NCBI RefSeq assembly: GCF_014646235.1
Contig: NZ_BMNB01000001.1
Location: 62,001 to 126,000, forward strand
Origin: Micromonospora sonchi
GTDB taxonomy: Bacteria > Actinomycetota > Actinomycetes > Mycobacteriales > Micromonosporaceae
Direction: 5' to 3'
Length of the DNA: 64,000 nt
Shown here: piece by piece, positions 45,016-54,032 of the stretch
How positions within the stretch are numbered: position 1 is the stretch's first letter
How the letters are laid out: each line of letters opens with the position of its first letter
Notes under the pieces: model-generated
The model's database searches: none
Told to the model about the DNA's origin: nothing
What the model saw: the letters and a program-made list of their open reading frames with translations, nothing else
Program-made: the position numbers and the translations under genes

Positions 45016-46104
45016 TCAGAGGGCGAGGGCGGCGGCGGCGGTGGTGGCGGCGGGTGGGGGGAGTAGTTGGGAGGGGACGTTCTGCGCCGCGAGGGCGGTC
45101 CGCAGGCGCTGGACGTCGGCGCCGAAGCGGACCAGCTGGGCCTGCCCGGCCGGGGTGGGTGGGGAGCAGAGCACCAGCGCGGTGGCCTCGGCCGGCCAGC
45201 CGGGCACCGTGGCGACCAGGCCGGCGCGTACGTCGTCGTCGGTGACCGGAATGAAGACCGTGCCGGGCGCGACCACGTCGGCGACCGAGGCGATCGCCCG
45301 GCGTACCGTCTCCGGGTCGGGTGGGGTGCTGCCCGGCTGGTCCGGCAGGGTGGCGGCGGCGACGAACCCGGCCGCCCTCGCCTCGGCGGTGCCGAGCGAG
45401 AACAGGTCCATCGAGGCGTCCCGGACCAGGACCCCCGCCCCTTCGCCGTCCCCGGGCAGCGGTGCGGTCAGGTAGCCCCGGATCACCGCCACCGGCATCT
45501 GGTCGCACTTGCCCTTGATCAGTTCGCCGGCGGCGGCCAGCTCGTCGACCACCGCCATCTGGGTCAGCACCAGCTCGTTGCCGTACGGGTCGATCTCGCC
45601 CCGGTGGTCGCGGATGGCATCCATCCCGGCGACGCCGAGGGCCACGTCGGTGAGCCCGTTGCGCCAGGGCCGGCCCATGGTGTCGCTGACGACCACCGCC
45701 ACGTCCACGCCGTACCGCTCCCGCAGCCCGGCCCGCAGCGCCCGGGCCGAGGCGTCCGGGTCCTCGGGGAGCAGCACCAGCCGGGTCTTGTCGACGTTGG
45801 AGGCGTCGATGCCGGCGGAGGCCATCACGAAGCCGTGCCGGGTCTGCACGATCCGGGTCGTGCCCCGGGCCGCCACCACCCGCACGGTCTCCGCCGCCAG
45901 CACCTCGTCCCGAGCGGCCTGCCGTTCCGGGCCGTCGGCCGGGACGTCCACCAGACGCCCCTCCGCCTTGGAGACGATCTTGCTGGTCACCACCAGCACG
46001 TCGCCGTCGCGTAGCCAGGGCGCCGCGCCGCCGATCAGCGCTGCCAGGTCGTCGCCCTCGGCCACGTGGCCGATGCCGGGCACCGGCAGGATCTCGAGTC
46101 TCAC
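45016..46104 (-). CDS. cofE: coenzyme F420-0:L-glutamate ligase
   Basis: A 362-residue protein that adds glutamates to F420-0. GTG 46104 overlaps the cofD stop as GTGA. The CofE domain (~residues 1-245) has ILPVPGIGHVAEGDDL, VLVVTSKIVSKAEGRLV, VVSDTMGRPWRNGLTDVALG and AVVDELAAAGELIKGK. The remaining ~115 residues are reminiscent of a reduced form of the nitroreductase-like half of mycobacterial FbiB, ending in an Ala/Pro-rich tail. So it is intermediate between archaeal CofE (~250) and FbiB (~450). Confidence 0.92.
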   Translation of the reverse strand: MRLEILPVPGIGHVAEGDDLAALIGGAAPWLRDGDVLVVTSKIVSKAEGRLVDVPADGPERQAARDEVLAAETVRVVAARGTTRIVQTRHGFVMASAGIDASNVDKTRLVLLPEDPDASARALRAGLRERYGVDVAVVVSDTMGRPWRNGLTDVALGVAGMDAIRDHRGEIDPYGNELVLTQMAVVDELAAAGELIKGKCDQMPVAVIRGYLTAPLPGDGEGAGVLVRDASMDLFSLGTAEARAAGFVAAATLPDQPGSTPPDPETVRRAIASVADVVAPGTVFIPVTDDDVRAGLVATVPGWPAEATALVLCSPPTPAGQAQLVRFGADVQRLRTALAAQNVPSQLLPPPAATTAAAALAL

Positions 46105-47048
46105 ATCAGCTCCACCGCGGCGCGGACCATCGCCGCCGTCGCCGCCTCGTCGGTCATCCGCAGCGGCACCGCACGCACGGTCACGTCCGGCACCAGGGTT
46201 TCCGCATCCTCCTCGGCGACCAGCCAGCCGTCGAGCAGGCCGCCGGTGGCCCGGCTGCCGTACAGTCCGCCGACCCCGGCGGCGCTGCACTCGACCCCGA
46301 CCACCGCCAGGCAACGGTCCGCCATGCCCCGCACCGGCGCACCGCCGATGATCGGCGAGACGCCCACCACCCGGGCCGGACCGTCGGTCACCGCCTCCCG
46401 CAGCCCGGGCACGGCCAGGATCGGCGCGATGCTGACCACCGGGTTGCTCGGCGCGACCAGCAGCACGTCGGCCGCGCCGATCGCCTCCGTCACGCCGGGT
46501 GCCGGCTCGGCCGTATCCGCACCGACGAAGACGAACTGGTGGGTCGGCAGTTGCGCTCGGTGTCGCACCCACCACTCCTGGAAGTGGATCGCCCGCCGCG
46601 CACCGTCGAGGTCGGTGATCGCGTGCGTCTCCAGGCGGTCGTCGGTCGCCGGCAGCAGGCGTACGCCGGGCTGCCAGCGCGTCGCCAGCGCCTCGGTGAC
46701 CTGGTGCAGCGGATAGCCCGCGTCCAGCATCGTGGTGCGGACCAGGTGGGTGGCGAGATCCCGGTCGCCCAGCCCGAACCAGCTCGGCTCGGCCCCGTAC
46801 GCGGCCAGTTCGGCCTTGACCGTCCAGCTCTCGTCGACCCGTCCCCAGCCCCGCTCCGGGTCGGCACCCCCGCCCAGGGTGTACATGACGCTGTCCAGGT
46901 CGGGGCAGACCCGGAGCCCGTGCAGGCGCAGGTCGTCGCCGACGTTGACCACCGCGGTCACCTCGGCACCCACGGCCCGCGCGTACGCGCGTACGCCCAG
47001 CAGGAACCGGGCACCGCCGACGCCCCCGGTCAGAACCACGATCCGCAT
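46101..47048 (-). CDS. cofD: 2-phospho-L-lactate transferase (FbiA)
   Basis: A 315-residue enzyme that transfers the phospho-lactyl or phosphoenolpyruvyl moiety to the deazaflavin Fo. It opens MRIVVLTGGVGGARFLLGV and contains VNVGDDLRLHGLRVCPDLD, then VLLVAPSNPVVSIAPIL and GVSPIIGGAPVRGMADRC. It is the first gene of the cofD-cofE pair with a 4-nt overlap. In mycobacteria (from memory) fbiA-fbiB are also adjacent to whiB2, which here lies 5.7 kb away. Confidence 0.95.
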   Translation of the reverse strand: MRIVVLTGGVGGARFLLGVRAYARAVGAEVTAVVNVGDDLRLHGLRVCPDLDSVMYTLGGGADPERGWGRVDESWTVKAELAAYGAEPSWFGLGDRDLATHLVRTTMLDAGYPLHQVTEALATRWQPGVRLLPATDDRLETHAITDLDGARRAIHFQEWWVRHRAQLPTHQFVFVGADTAEPAPGVTEAIGAADVLLVAPSNPVVSIAPILAVPGLREAVTDGPARVVGVSPIIGGAPVRGMADRCLAVVGVECSAAGVGGLYGSRATGGLLDGWLVAEEDAETLVPDVTVRAVPLRMTDEAATAAMVRAAVELM

Positions 47049-47146
47049 CCGCCCATCCTCGCCTACGTGACGCCTTCGGCGGCGCGTCGCACGGGGAGAC
47101 TAGGCTCACGTTGGCATCTGTCCGCTTTCGCCCTCAGGGAGAGTAC

Positions 47147-48262
47147 GTGACCAGCCCCGCCGAGTCCCCGCCCAGCGACCCGACCCAGGCCAGTCAGGCG
47201 ACCCGGCCGTTGCGGGAACTGGCCGCCATCGTGCTGCTGGGGGCGAACGCCGTTCTCCTCTTCGTCGGCCTGATCCGGCTGGTGACGCCGCAGGGCGCCT
47301 ACAGCACGCTGACCAGTCGTGCCGGCGCCGCGTCCGCCGTCTTCATCGGGCTGGAGGCGATCGTCCTGCCGGTCCTGGCCGTGCTGCTGGCGACCCACCT
47401 GGCGCCGGTCGTGTCGAGGGCGAAACTGATCACTCAGGTGGCGCTCGGCCAGTACGCGGTCAGCGCGGTACTCGGCGGGCTGACCCTGCTGGTCTGGTTG
47501 GTCGGCCGGCTGGCCGAGGGCCAGCTGTTCGAGGCCGCCACGGGCATGCTCGCCCGGGTCGCCTGGGTGGCCTTGTTCGCGGTGGCCGGCTACCTGGTGT
47601 GGAGCGTCTGGCAGCGGCTCTACCACGTGCCCCGGCCCAAGCCGGAGCCGGGCCTGTACGGCACCCCGCAACCGGGCTGGCAGGGCGGCCCGGCGCAGCC
47701 CGGCTGGGGCCAGCCCGGCGCTTACGGCGGCAGCGTCCAGCCCGGTGGCTACGGTGGCGCCGCCCAGCCCGGTGGCTACGGCGGCAGCGTTCAGCCCGGT
47801 GGTCATGGCGGCACCGGCGCGCCCGGCGCTTACGGTGGCACCGGCCAGGCCGGCTATCCGGGCGGCGGTTGGTCGGCGACCGATCAGTCGGGCGGGTGGT
47901 CGGAGAGTGGCCAACCCGCTGGTCACCCGGGTGGGGGGCAGCCCGGCGGTGACTCGGGTGGCGACCAGTCGGGTTGGCCGGTAACCGGCGGGCCGTCCTC
48001 GTCGCCGCACACCTGGCCGCCGCACGGCCAGCCGGCGGTGCCGCCGCAGCCGTCAGCACCAGCCACGCCGCAGCCGTCAGCACCGGCCACGCCGCAGCCG
48101 TCAGCACCGGCCGCGTCGCAACCGTCGGCACCGGCCGCGCCGCCGTTCGGGCAGCCGGCCTCGGCCGACCCGACCCAGGCCATCCCGCGTCAGGGTGCCG
48201 AGCCGACCCAGCCGGTACCGCGCGTCGACGGCGACGCCACCCAGCGCATCGACCCGAGCTGA
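47147..48262 (+). CDS. membrane protein with Gly/Tyr/Pro repeat tail
   Basis: 371 residues from GTG 47147 after AGGGAGAG. Residues ~20-175 hold four hydrophobic helices (LAAIVLLGANAVLLFVGLI, AVFIGLEAIVLPVLAVLL, AVSAVLGGLTLLVWLVG, VAWVALFAVAGYLVW). The C-terminal half is low complexity. First come imperfect repeats of the type QPGGYGGSV or QPGGYGGAA, then repeats of PQPSAPAT, and it ends VPRVDGDATQRIDPS. The hydrophobic part conserves helix spacing of unknown actinomycete membrane proteins; no function is known. Divergent from cofD. Confidence 0.8.
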   Translation: MTSPAESPPSDPTQASQATRPLRELAAIVLLGANAVLLFVGLIRLVTPQGAYSTLTSRAGAASAVFIGLEAIVLPVLAVLLATHLAPVVSRAKLITQVALGQYAVSAVLGGLTLLVWLVGRLAEGQLFEAATGMLARVAWVALFAVAGYLVWSVWQRLYHVPRPKPEPGLYGTPQPGWQGGPAQPGWGQPGAYGGSVQPGGYGGAAQPGGYGGSVQPGGHGGTGAPGAYGGTGQAGYPGGGWSATDQSGGWSESGQPAGHPGGGQPGGDSGGDQSGWPVTGGPSSSPHTWPPHGQPAVPPQPSAPATPQPSAPATPQPSAPAASQPSAPAAPPFGQPASADPTQAIPRQGAEPTQPVPRVDGDATQRIDPS

Positions 48263-48335
48263 CCAGGCAGTCCCGTATCGGGACGGTCGCGCACGGGCCG
48301 ACCGTGGGCCGGGCGGTAGCGCCTAGGCTGGACGG

Positions 48336-50846
48336 ATGGTTGATCGGAGCGAGCCGGCGCTGAACGAGGCAGGTGTGCGGCGGGCGTTGCACCGGGCCGC
48401 CACCGGGCGGGCGATCGACGTCGGCGAGGCGTCGGCACTGCTGACCGCCCGGGGCGCGGCACTGGACCGGCTGTTTGACATCGCCGGGGCGATCCGTGAC
48501 GCCGGCCTGCGGGACGCTGGTCGGCCGGGCGTGGTGACGTACTCCAAGAAGGTCTTCATCCCGCTGACCCGGCTCTGCCGGGACCGCTGCCACTACTGCA
48601 CGTTCGCCACCGTGCCGCACCGGTTGCCGGCGGCCTTCCTCGACCGCGACGAGGTCCTCGCCATCGCCCGCGCCGGCGCGGCGCAGGGCTGCAAGGAGGC
48701 GCTGTTCACCCTCGGCGACCGGCCCGAGGAACGCTGGCCGGCGGCCCGGCGGTGGCTGGACGAGCGGGGCTACGAGTCCACCCTGGACTATCTGCGCGCC
48801 TGCGCGGTCGCGGTGCTGGAGGAGACCGGCCTGCTGCCGCACCTGAACCCGGGGGTGCTCTCCTGGTCGGAGCTGCACCGGCTCAAGCCGGTCGCGCCCA
48901 GCATGGGCATGATGCTGGAGACCACCGCGACCCGATTGTGGTCCGAGCCGGGCGGCCCACACTACGGCTCACCGGACAAGGAACCGGCGGTGCGGTTGCG
49001 GGTGCTCGACGACGCCGGCCGGGTCGGCGTCCCGTTCACCACGGGCATCCTGATCGGCATCGGGGAGACCCATGCCGAGCGGGTGGACGCGATCTTCGCG
49101 ATCCGGCGGACCATGCGGGAGTACGGCCACCTCCAGGAGGTGATCGTGCAGAACTTCCGGGCCAAGCCGGACACCGCGATGCGCGGGATGCCCGACGCCG
49201 AGCTGCACGACCTCGCCGCCACCGTGGCGGTGGCCCGGGTGCTGCTCGGTCCGAAGGCCCGCATCCAGGCGCCACCGAACCTGATCGCCGGCGAGTACGA
49301 CCTGCTGCTGCGGGCCGGCATCGACGACTGGGGCGGGGTCTCCCCGGTGACCCCGGACCACGTCAACCCGGAGCGCCCCTGGCCGCAGCTCGACGAGTTG
49401 GCGGCACGTACCGCCGCGGCGGGGTTCACGCTGCGCGAGCGGCTGACCGTCTACCCGGAGTACGTCCGGGCCGGCGAGCCCTGGCTGGATCCGCGCCTGC
49501 TGCCGCACGTCGGTGCGCTGGCCGATCCGGAGACCGGGTTGGCGGTGGAGTCGGCCCGGCCGGTGGGCCGGCCGTGGCAGGAGCCCGACGAGACGTACGG
49601 CGGACGCACCGACCTGCACGTCACCATCGACACCACCGGGCGTACGGAGGATCGGCGGGGCGACTTCGACCACGTCTACGGCGACTGGTCCGAGGTCGCC
49701 GGGAAGGTCGGCCGGCAGGCGACGGTAGGGGCTGGCGACGCCGACCTGCGGGCCGGTCTGCGGCTGGCCGCCGAGGACCCGGCGGCGCTGCTCGAACCCC
49801 GGCACGCCGACGCCGCGCTGGCGCTGTTCGCCGCCGACGGCCCGGCGCTGGACGAGCTGTGCCGCACGGCCGACGAGCTGCGCCGGGACGCCGTCGGCGA
49901 CGACGTCACCTACGTGGTGAACCGCAATATCAACTTCAGCAACGTGTGCTACGTGGGCTGCCGGTTCTGCGCCTTCGCCCAGCGGGAACGCGACGCCGAC
50001 GCGTACCGGCTGTCGGTGGAGCAGGTCGCCGACCGGGCCGAGGAGGCGTGGGCGGCCGGTGCCGGCGAGGTCTGCCTCCAGGGCGGCATCGACCCGAAGC
50101 TGCCGGTGACCGTCTACGCCGAGCTGGTCCGCGCGATCAAGGCGCGGGTGCCGCAGATGCACGTGCACGCCTTCTCACCCATGGAGATCGTCACCGCCGC
50201 GGCCAAGGCCGGCGTGTCGGTACGGGAGTGGTTGAGCGGGCTGCGCGACGCGGGTCTGGACACCATCCCGGGCACCGCGGCGGAGATCCTCGACGACGAG
50301 GTGCGCTGGGTGCTGACCAAGGGCAAGCTGCCGACCGCCGCCTGGGTCGAGGTGGTCAGCACGGCCCACGAGCTGGGCATCCGGTCCAGTTCCACCATGA
50401 TGTACGGCCACGTGGACCATCCGGGGCAGTGGCTGGCGCACTTCCGGGTGCTGGCCGGCGTGCAGGACCGCACCGGCGGGTTCACCGAGTTCGTGGCGTT
50501 GCCGTTCGTGCACACCAACGCCCCGATCTACCTCGCTGGCATCGCCCGGCCCGGTCCGACCTGGCGGGAGAACCGGGCGGTGCATGCGATGGCCCGGGTG
50601 CTGCTGCACGGTCGGATCGACAACATCCAGTGCTCCTGGGTGAAGCTGGGCGACGAGGGCGCCGTCGAGCTGCTGCGCAGCGGCTGCAACGACCTGGGCG
50701 GCACGTTGATGGAGGAGACCATCTCGCGGATGGCGGGTTCGGACAACGGGTCGGCGCGTACCGAGGAGCAGCTTCGCGCGATCGCGGCGGCGGCGGGCCG
50801 GCCGGCGCGTAGGCGGACGACTGCGTACGGTCACGTCGGCGCGTAG
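48336..50846 (+). CDS. fbiC: FO synthase, CofG-CofH fusion
   Basis: An 836-residue fusion of two radical SAM enzymes that make the deazaflavin Fo from tyrosine and the ribityl-pyrimidine intermediate. The CofG half has C81-x3-C85-x2-C88 (CRDRCHYC) and the CofH half C538-x3-C542-x2-C545 (CYVGCRFC), each the iron-sulfur ligand set. Further conserved blocks are [16 protein letters not shown] and [15 protein letters not shown]. With cofD and cofE 1.3 kb away it completes the core F420 pathway in one locus. Confidence 0.96.
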   Translation: MVDRSEPALNEAGVRRALHRAATGRAIDVGEASALLTARGAALDRLFDIAGAIRDAGLRDAGRPGVVTYSKKVFIPLTRLCRDRCHYCTFATVPHRLPAAFLDRDEVLAIARAGAAQGCKEALFTLGDRPEERWPAARRWLDERGYESTLDYLRACAVAVLEETGLLPHLNPGVLSWSELHRLKPVAPSMGMMLETTATRLWSEPGGPHYGSPDKEPAVRLRVLDDAGRVGVPFTTGILIGIGETHAERVDAIFAIRRTMREYGHLQEVIVQNFRAKPDTAMRGMPDAELHDLAATVAVARVLLGPKARIQAPPNLIAGEYDLLLRAGIDDWGGVSPVTPDHVNPERPWPQLDELAARTAAAGFTLRERLTVYPEYVRAGEPWLDPRLLPHVGALADPETGLAVESARPVGRPWQEPDETYGGRTDLHVTIDTTGRTEDRRGDFDHVYGDWSEVAGKVGRQATVGAGDADLRAGLRLAAEDPAALLEPRHADAALALFAADGPALDELCRTADELRRDAVGDDVTYVVNRNINFSNVCYVGCRFCAFAQRERDADAYRLSVEQVADRAEEAWAAGAGEVCLQGGIDPKLPVTVYAELVRAIKARVPQMHVHAFSPMEIVTAAAKAGVSVREWLSGLRDAGLDTIPGTAAEILDDEVRWVLTKGKLPTAAWVEVVSTAHELGIRSSSTMMYGHVDHPGQWLAHFRVLAGVQDRTGGFTEFVALPFVHTNAPIYLAGIARPGPTWRENRAVHAMARVLLHGRIDNIQCSWVKLGDEGAVELLRSGCNDLGGTLMEETISRMAGSDNGSARTEEQLRAIAAAAGRPARRRTTAYGHVGA

Positions 50847-51176
50847 CGTCGAACCTTCGCCGGACGGCAGCCGTACCTGTCGATGCCGGCGGCGGTAGCG
50901 GCGAGGACCACCGCCGGCACCCCTCGCGGGGGCCGCCGGTAGTCGTCCCGACCCCCGTCCGCCACCGAGGGCGCGTGCGCGCCGCCGCCGCTCTCGCCGT
51001 CGGCGAGTTCCGCCTCCAGGTGCGTGACAAGGGCCTGGCGGACCGGCTGCGCAAGGCGGCCGCGCGGCGCTGAACTTTCTGGCCCGGCGCGGTCCGGCCC
51101 CGGCTCGCGTCCGCCGGCTCGCGGCGCCCGGCCAGCCATTTCGATTCACCATTTCGCCCAGTCAGGTGGGTTCGCC
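50847..51176. other. 330-nt region after fbiC, no supported gene
   Basis: Very GC-rich. An open frame ends at TGA 51071-51073 with the natural-looking tail GEFRLQVRDKGLADRLRKAA, but it has no start with a ribosome-binding site and no recognisable family, so it may be a gene remnant. No strong terminator is seen immediately after fbiC. Confidence 0.4.
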
Positions 51177-52008
51177 ATGTCTTCACACCGCGAGGCGCCG
51201 GAGATCGCCAAGGATCCGGTCGCCGATTCCTCGGACCTCTACGCCTTCGTCACCCCGAACAAGCCGGACACCGTGACGTTGATCGCCAACTACGTACCGT
51301 TGCAGTTGCCCTCGGGCGGGCCGAATTTCTTCGAGTTCGGCGACGATGTGCGGTACGAGATTCACATCGACAACAACGGCGACGGCGAGCCGGACGTCAC
51401 CTACCGCTTCGAGTTCACCACCGAGATCACCAACCCGAACAGCTTTCTATACAACACCGGCCCCATCGAGTCGCTGGAGAGCGAGCGCCGGGAAGAACTG
51501 TTCCGGGTGGCCGGTGAGCCGGTCAACGCGCTCGACCGGATGAACGTGCACAGCCTGGCCCTCCAGGTGCCGCTGGACAAGGCGGTTCGTGAAGTTCGTC
51601 GAACAGCCGGAACTGGCCGCCCTGCTGCCGGTGCTCTACCCGGGCGTCTTCGACAACCTCGACAAGCTGAACAGGTCGAAGAAGGCCCGCGCCGACCTGG
51701 TCGCGATCCTGCTCACCGGCATCCCGGAGGGACTGATCAACGGCTTCAGCAACGCCACCGGTGACGTCCAGGCCGACATGCTGCGGCTGAACACGGCCAT
51801 CCCGCCGGCCCGCCGCCCGAACCGGCTGGGGGTGCTCGGCGGCGATCTGGCGGCATTCCCGAACGGGCGCCGGGTCACCGATGACGTGGTGACTATCGCG
51901 TTGCGGACCATCGCGGGGCTGACCGAGGCGGACGTGACCGCGCCGTTCCTGCGGAACTTCCCGTTCCTCGGTACGCCCTACGACGGGTTCAAGACACCGG
52001 TGCTCTGA
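51177..52008 (+). pseudogene. DUF4331 protein, disrupted by internal deletion and frameshift
   Basis: The 5' part (ATG 51177, MSSHREAPEIAKDPVADSSDLYAF) reads normally to about base 51585 (VHSLALQVPLDKAV) and then falls into a different frame. The frame from about 51589 carries the C-terminal part of the same family (KFVEQPELAALLPVLYPGVF ... FLGTPYDGFKTPVL), ending at 52008. Intact DUF4331 proteins that I recall have ~120 more residues between these two parts, so the junction looks like a deletion that also shifted the frame. Translation from 51177 would end at 51764 with nonsense. No function is known for the family. Confidence 0.8.
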
Positions 52009-52028
52009 TCATCCATACCGGACGGCAG

Positions 52029-52271
52029 TTGCTCGGCCGGGAGATCGAGGTGAGCCGGGCCGACCGGGCGAGCGAGCCGCGTACCCATGCCGCGGTGCGG
52101 GAACGCCAGGTCCGCGACGGCACCTTCCACAGTGCCGTCTGTCCGGATCTTCCCGCCGGCTGCTATACCGTTTGGTGGGACGCCGACAGGCCCGTCGGCG
52201 CGGTTTCCGTAGCCGGCGGCATCGTCGCCGAATTCATCTGGCCCACCAGCGCATATCCGGCTGCCGACTGA
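52029..52271 (+). pseudogene. probable 5'-truncated small protein downstream of the DUF4331 gene
   Basis: An 80-residue frame from TTG 52029, MLGREIEVSRADRASEPRT ... VAEFIWPTS. The family-like sequence seems to continue upstream of the TTG in the same frame to about 51990 (QDTGALIIHTGRQ), overlapping the 3' end of the DUF4331 frame, where no start codon exists. I recall small actinomycete proteins of ~100 residues with this pattern, so the gene probably lost its 5' end. If TTG 52029 were used the fold would lack its first strand. It may alternatively be an intact short protein. Confidence 0.5.
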
Positions 52272-52288
52272 TCCGTCGAGGCCCGCCG

Positions 52289-52329
52289 ACGACCGCGTCC
52301 CGTCCACGATGTGGGCGGGACGCGGTCGT
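52289..52329 (+). terminator. 17-bp hairpin terminator
   Basis: Stem 52289-52305 / 52313-52329 (left arm ACGACCGCGTCCCGTCC) with one G-T pair and a 7-nt loop ACGATGT, 18 nt after the preceding stop. Confidence 0.8.
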
Positions 52330-52741
52330 TGTGCCCCCGCTCGGCGAGCAGGGTGGGCGAAGGCGGGCTAACCTTGCGGTTCAAGATCAACGGATCTTGA
52401 CGGGTGGCCTTCCCGGGGTGGGCGCCGGGTCCGATCGTGCCGGCGGGGCGTTGCGCGCCACGGAGAAAACTCCGGCAACTCGCCGGGGAGGGCGTTACTC
52501 GGTCGGGGTCTTAATCGATAGGGCAAGGCAAGACGGGGTGGTCCGGGCCAATCGTCCGGGCGCGTGTCGGGAGGGCGACTCCAATATCAAGTTTGGCTTG
52601 ACGACGCACGCATTACACGCGTGTAATTTGAATGGGGTTGTTCGCGCGGAACGCAGCAAAACGGGTCCGTACGGACAAACACGCCTTTCGCGTGGGGGGT
52701 TGCAGCGGCGATGACGCCGGTGCGCGACAAGGAGGCAATTG
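52330..52741 (+). promoter_or_regulatory. 412-nt upstream region of whiB2
   Basis: No gene is seen. The region is comparatively AT-rich near its right end. It contains a small hairpin CAAGATC-AACG-GATCTTG (52383-52400), the promoter described at 52598-52627, about 110 nt of leader, and the ribosome-binding site AAGGAGG (52729-52735). Confidence 0.55.
52598..52627 (+). promoter_or_regulatory. whiB2 promoter with palindromic operator
   Basis: A -35-like TTGACG (52598-52603) and a -10-like TGTAAT (52622-52627) are separated by 18 nt. The perfect 16-bp palindrome ATTACACGCGTGTAAT (52612-52627) covers the -10 and the spacer, so a dimeric regulator bound there would block RNA polymerase. Predicted transcription start is about 52634. 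Confidence 0.6.
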
Positions 52742-52999
52742 ATGGACGGCCAGCTCGAGGCGGCCGACCTGCTCGGGAACGCGCCGGAGTGGCAGGAGCG
52801 GGCGCTGTGCTCGCAGACCGACCCGGAAGCGTTCTTCCCCGAGAAGGGCGGCTCGACCCGGGAAGCGAAGCGGATCTGCTCACGGTGCGAGGTCAAAACC
52901 GAATGTCTCGAGTACGCCCTCGGTCACGACGAACGGTTCGGGATCTGGGGTGGGCTCTCCGAGCGGGAACGGCGCAGACTGAAGCGCCAGGCAGCCTGA
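52742..52999 (+). CDS. whiB2: WhiB-family regulator, WhiB2/WhmD type
   Basis: An 85-residue iron-sulfur regulator. ATG 52742 has AAGGAGG 6 nt upstream. The four cluster-binding cysteines are Cys23, Cys46, Cys49 and Cys55 (C-x22-C-x2-C-x5-C). They are followed by the GIWGGLSERERRRLK beta-turn and basic DNA-binding tail. The stretch TDPEAFFPEKGGSTREAKRI is characteristic of the WhiB/WhmD subgroup needed for septation and sporulation in actinomycetes. It is expected to bind the principal sigma factor. The next two genes match the Rv3259 and Rv3258c neighbours of whiB2. Confidence 0.93.
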   Translation: MDGQLEAADLLGNAPEWQERALCSQTDPEAFFPEKGGSTREAKRICSRCEVKTECLEYALGHDERFGIWGGLSERERRRLKRQAA

Positions 53000-53062
53000 G
53001 TCGTGGGGCCGGGGCGGTTGGGGGACCGCCCTGCCCGACGGAGGGTGTCGCCGGAACCGGCC

Positions 53063-53512
53063 TCAGGCCAACTCGTCCGGGTCCACGCCGAGCAGGTTCG
53101 CCACCTGCTCAATGATCACGTCGTGCACCAGGTCGGCAAGATCCTCCCGATCCATGGCCCGGAACTCAAGGGGCCGCCGGTACAGCACGATCCGGGGCGG
53201 CAACTCCTGGCGGCCGGGCCGGCCCGGAAGCAGCCGGGCCAACGGCACCTCGCCGTCCTCGAGCACGTCCGAGTCGTAGACGTTCAATTCAGGGGGGACG
53301 TCCTCGACGGCGAACTCCACCCCGGCCAACTCCTTGGCGAACCGGCGTTCGAGCGTCTCGACGGTGTCCAGCACGAGGTCGTCGAAGATTTCCGCCTTGG
53401 TGCGCGCCAGCGGCACGGTTGCCGGCACCAGTCGCCCCCGCAGGCCGCGACCGTGCCGATCGCGGTGGGCCCGCCGGCTGGCGCCGGGGCGGCGGTTGTC
53501 CGGGCTCGTCAT
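53063..53512 (-). CDS. metallopeptidase-family (zincin-like) protein lacking HExxH
   Basis: 149 residues from ATG 53512. The sequence matches the actinobacterial branch of the Zincin_1 family (Rv3259-like): AEIFDDLVLDTVETLERRF, VPPELNVYDSDVL, and the helix DLVHDVIIEQVANLLGVDPDEL. In active members that helix carries HExxHxxG; here the positions are E-Q-V-A-N-L-L-G, so both zinc histidines and the catalytic Glu are missing. A peptidase activity is therefore doubtful. The Arg-rich N-terminus (~35 residues) looks disordered. It lies next to whiB2 in convergent orientation. Confidence 0.8.
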   Translation of the reverse strand: MTSPDNRRPGASRRAHRDRHGRGLRGRLVPATVPLARTKAEIFDDLVLDTVETLERRFAKELAGVEFAVEDVPPELNVYDSDVLEDGEVPLARLLPGRPGRQELPPRIVLYRRPLEFRAMDREDLADLVHDVIIEQVANLLGVDPDELA

Positions 53513-53663
53513 GAGGCAAAGGGTAGCCTCCGGGCGGGACCGCACCACAACAGCTCCGCCACCATGGCGCGCCGCGTTGCCGCGGAGAAATGTGATCACT
53601 CATACGGGCGTGTCGCAACGCGAAGCAGTGCGCCGGACCCGGTAATGGAGATACCCTGCGCCC

Positions 53664-54032
53664 GTGAGGTCACCACGGCGCTGCACTCGTAACGGCTGCC
53701 CCCGGCAAGCGGTCGCCACGCTGACCTATGTCTACAACGAGTCAACCGCTGTGGTGGGCCCGTTGGCCGCCTTCGCCGAACCCCACACGTACGACCTCTG
53801 CGAACCGCACGCCCGCAGCCTCACCGCACCTCGCGGCTGGGAGGTGGTCCGGCACGAGGGCGAGTTCGAGCCGCCGCCGCCCACCACCGACGACCTCGTG
53901 GCGCTGGCCGAAGCGGTCCGGGAGGCGGCGCGTCCGGCCCCCCGTCCACCCCACGACGACCAGAACCAGCCGCCGAACGCGCCCGCCACCTCCCGCCGCG
54001 GCCACCTCCGCGTCATCCCCCCACCCCACTGA
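53664..54032 (+). CDS. DUF3499 protein
   Basis: 122 residues from GTG 53664. The N-terminal zinc-ribbon-like module has Cys pairs in RRCTRNGCPRQA and YDLCEPHARSL. The aromatic block ATLTYVYNESTAVVGPLA is typical of DUF3499 (Rv3258c-like), small proteins that sit beside whiB2 throughout actinobacteria. The C-terminal half is Pro-rich and variable. Function unknown. It is divergent from the zincin-like gene with a 150-nt shared intergenic region. Confidence 0.88.
   Translation: MRSPRRCTRNGCPRQAVATLTYVYNESTAVVGPLAAFAEPHTYDLCEPHARSLTAPRGWEVVRHEGEFEPPPPTTDDLVALAEAVREAARPAPRPPHDDQNQPPNAPATSRRGHLRVIPPPH

Noticed and set aside
45016..47109. A single 697-residue minus-strand protein covering cofE and the cofD region
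   Set aside because: Its N-terminal third is in the wrong frame for cofD and is Arg/Gly/Pro-rich shadow; the cofD frame with conserved motifs is the real gene, and cofE starts at GTG 46104.
50925..51073. Small gene ending RLRKAAARR after fbiC
   Set aside because: The tail looks natural but no start codon with ribosome-binding site or family match supports a gene; mentioned only as a possible remnant.
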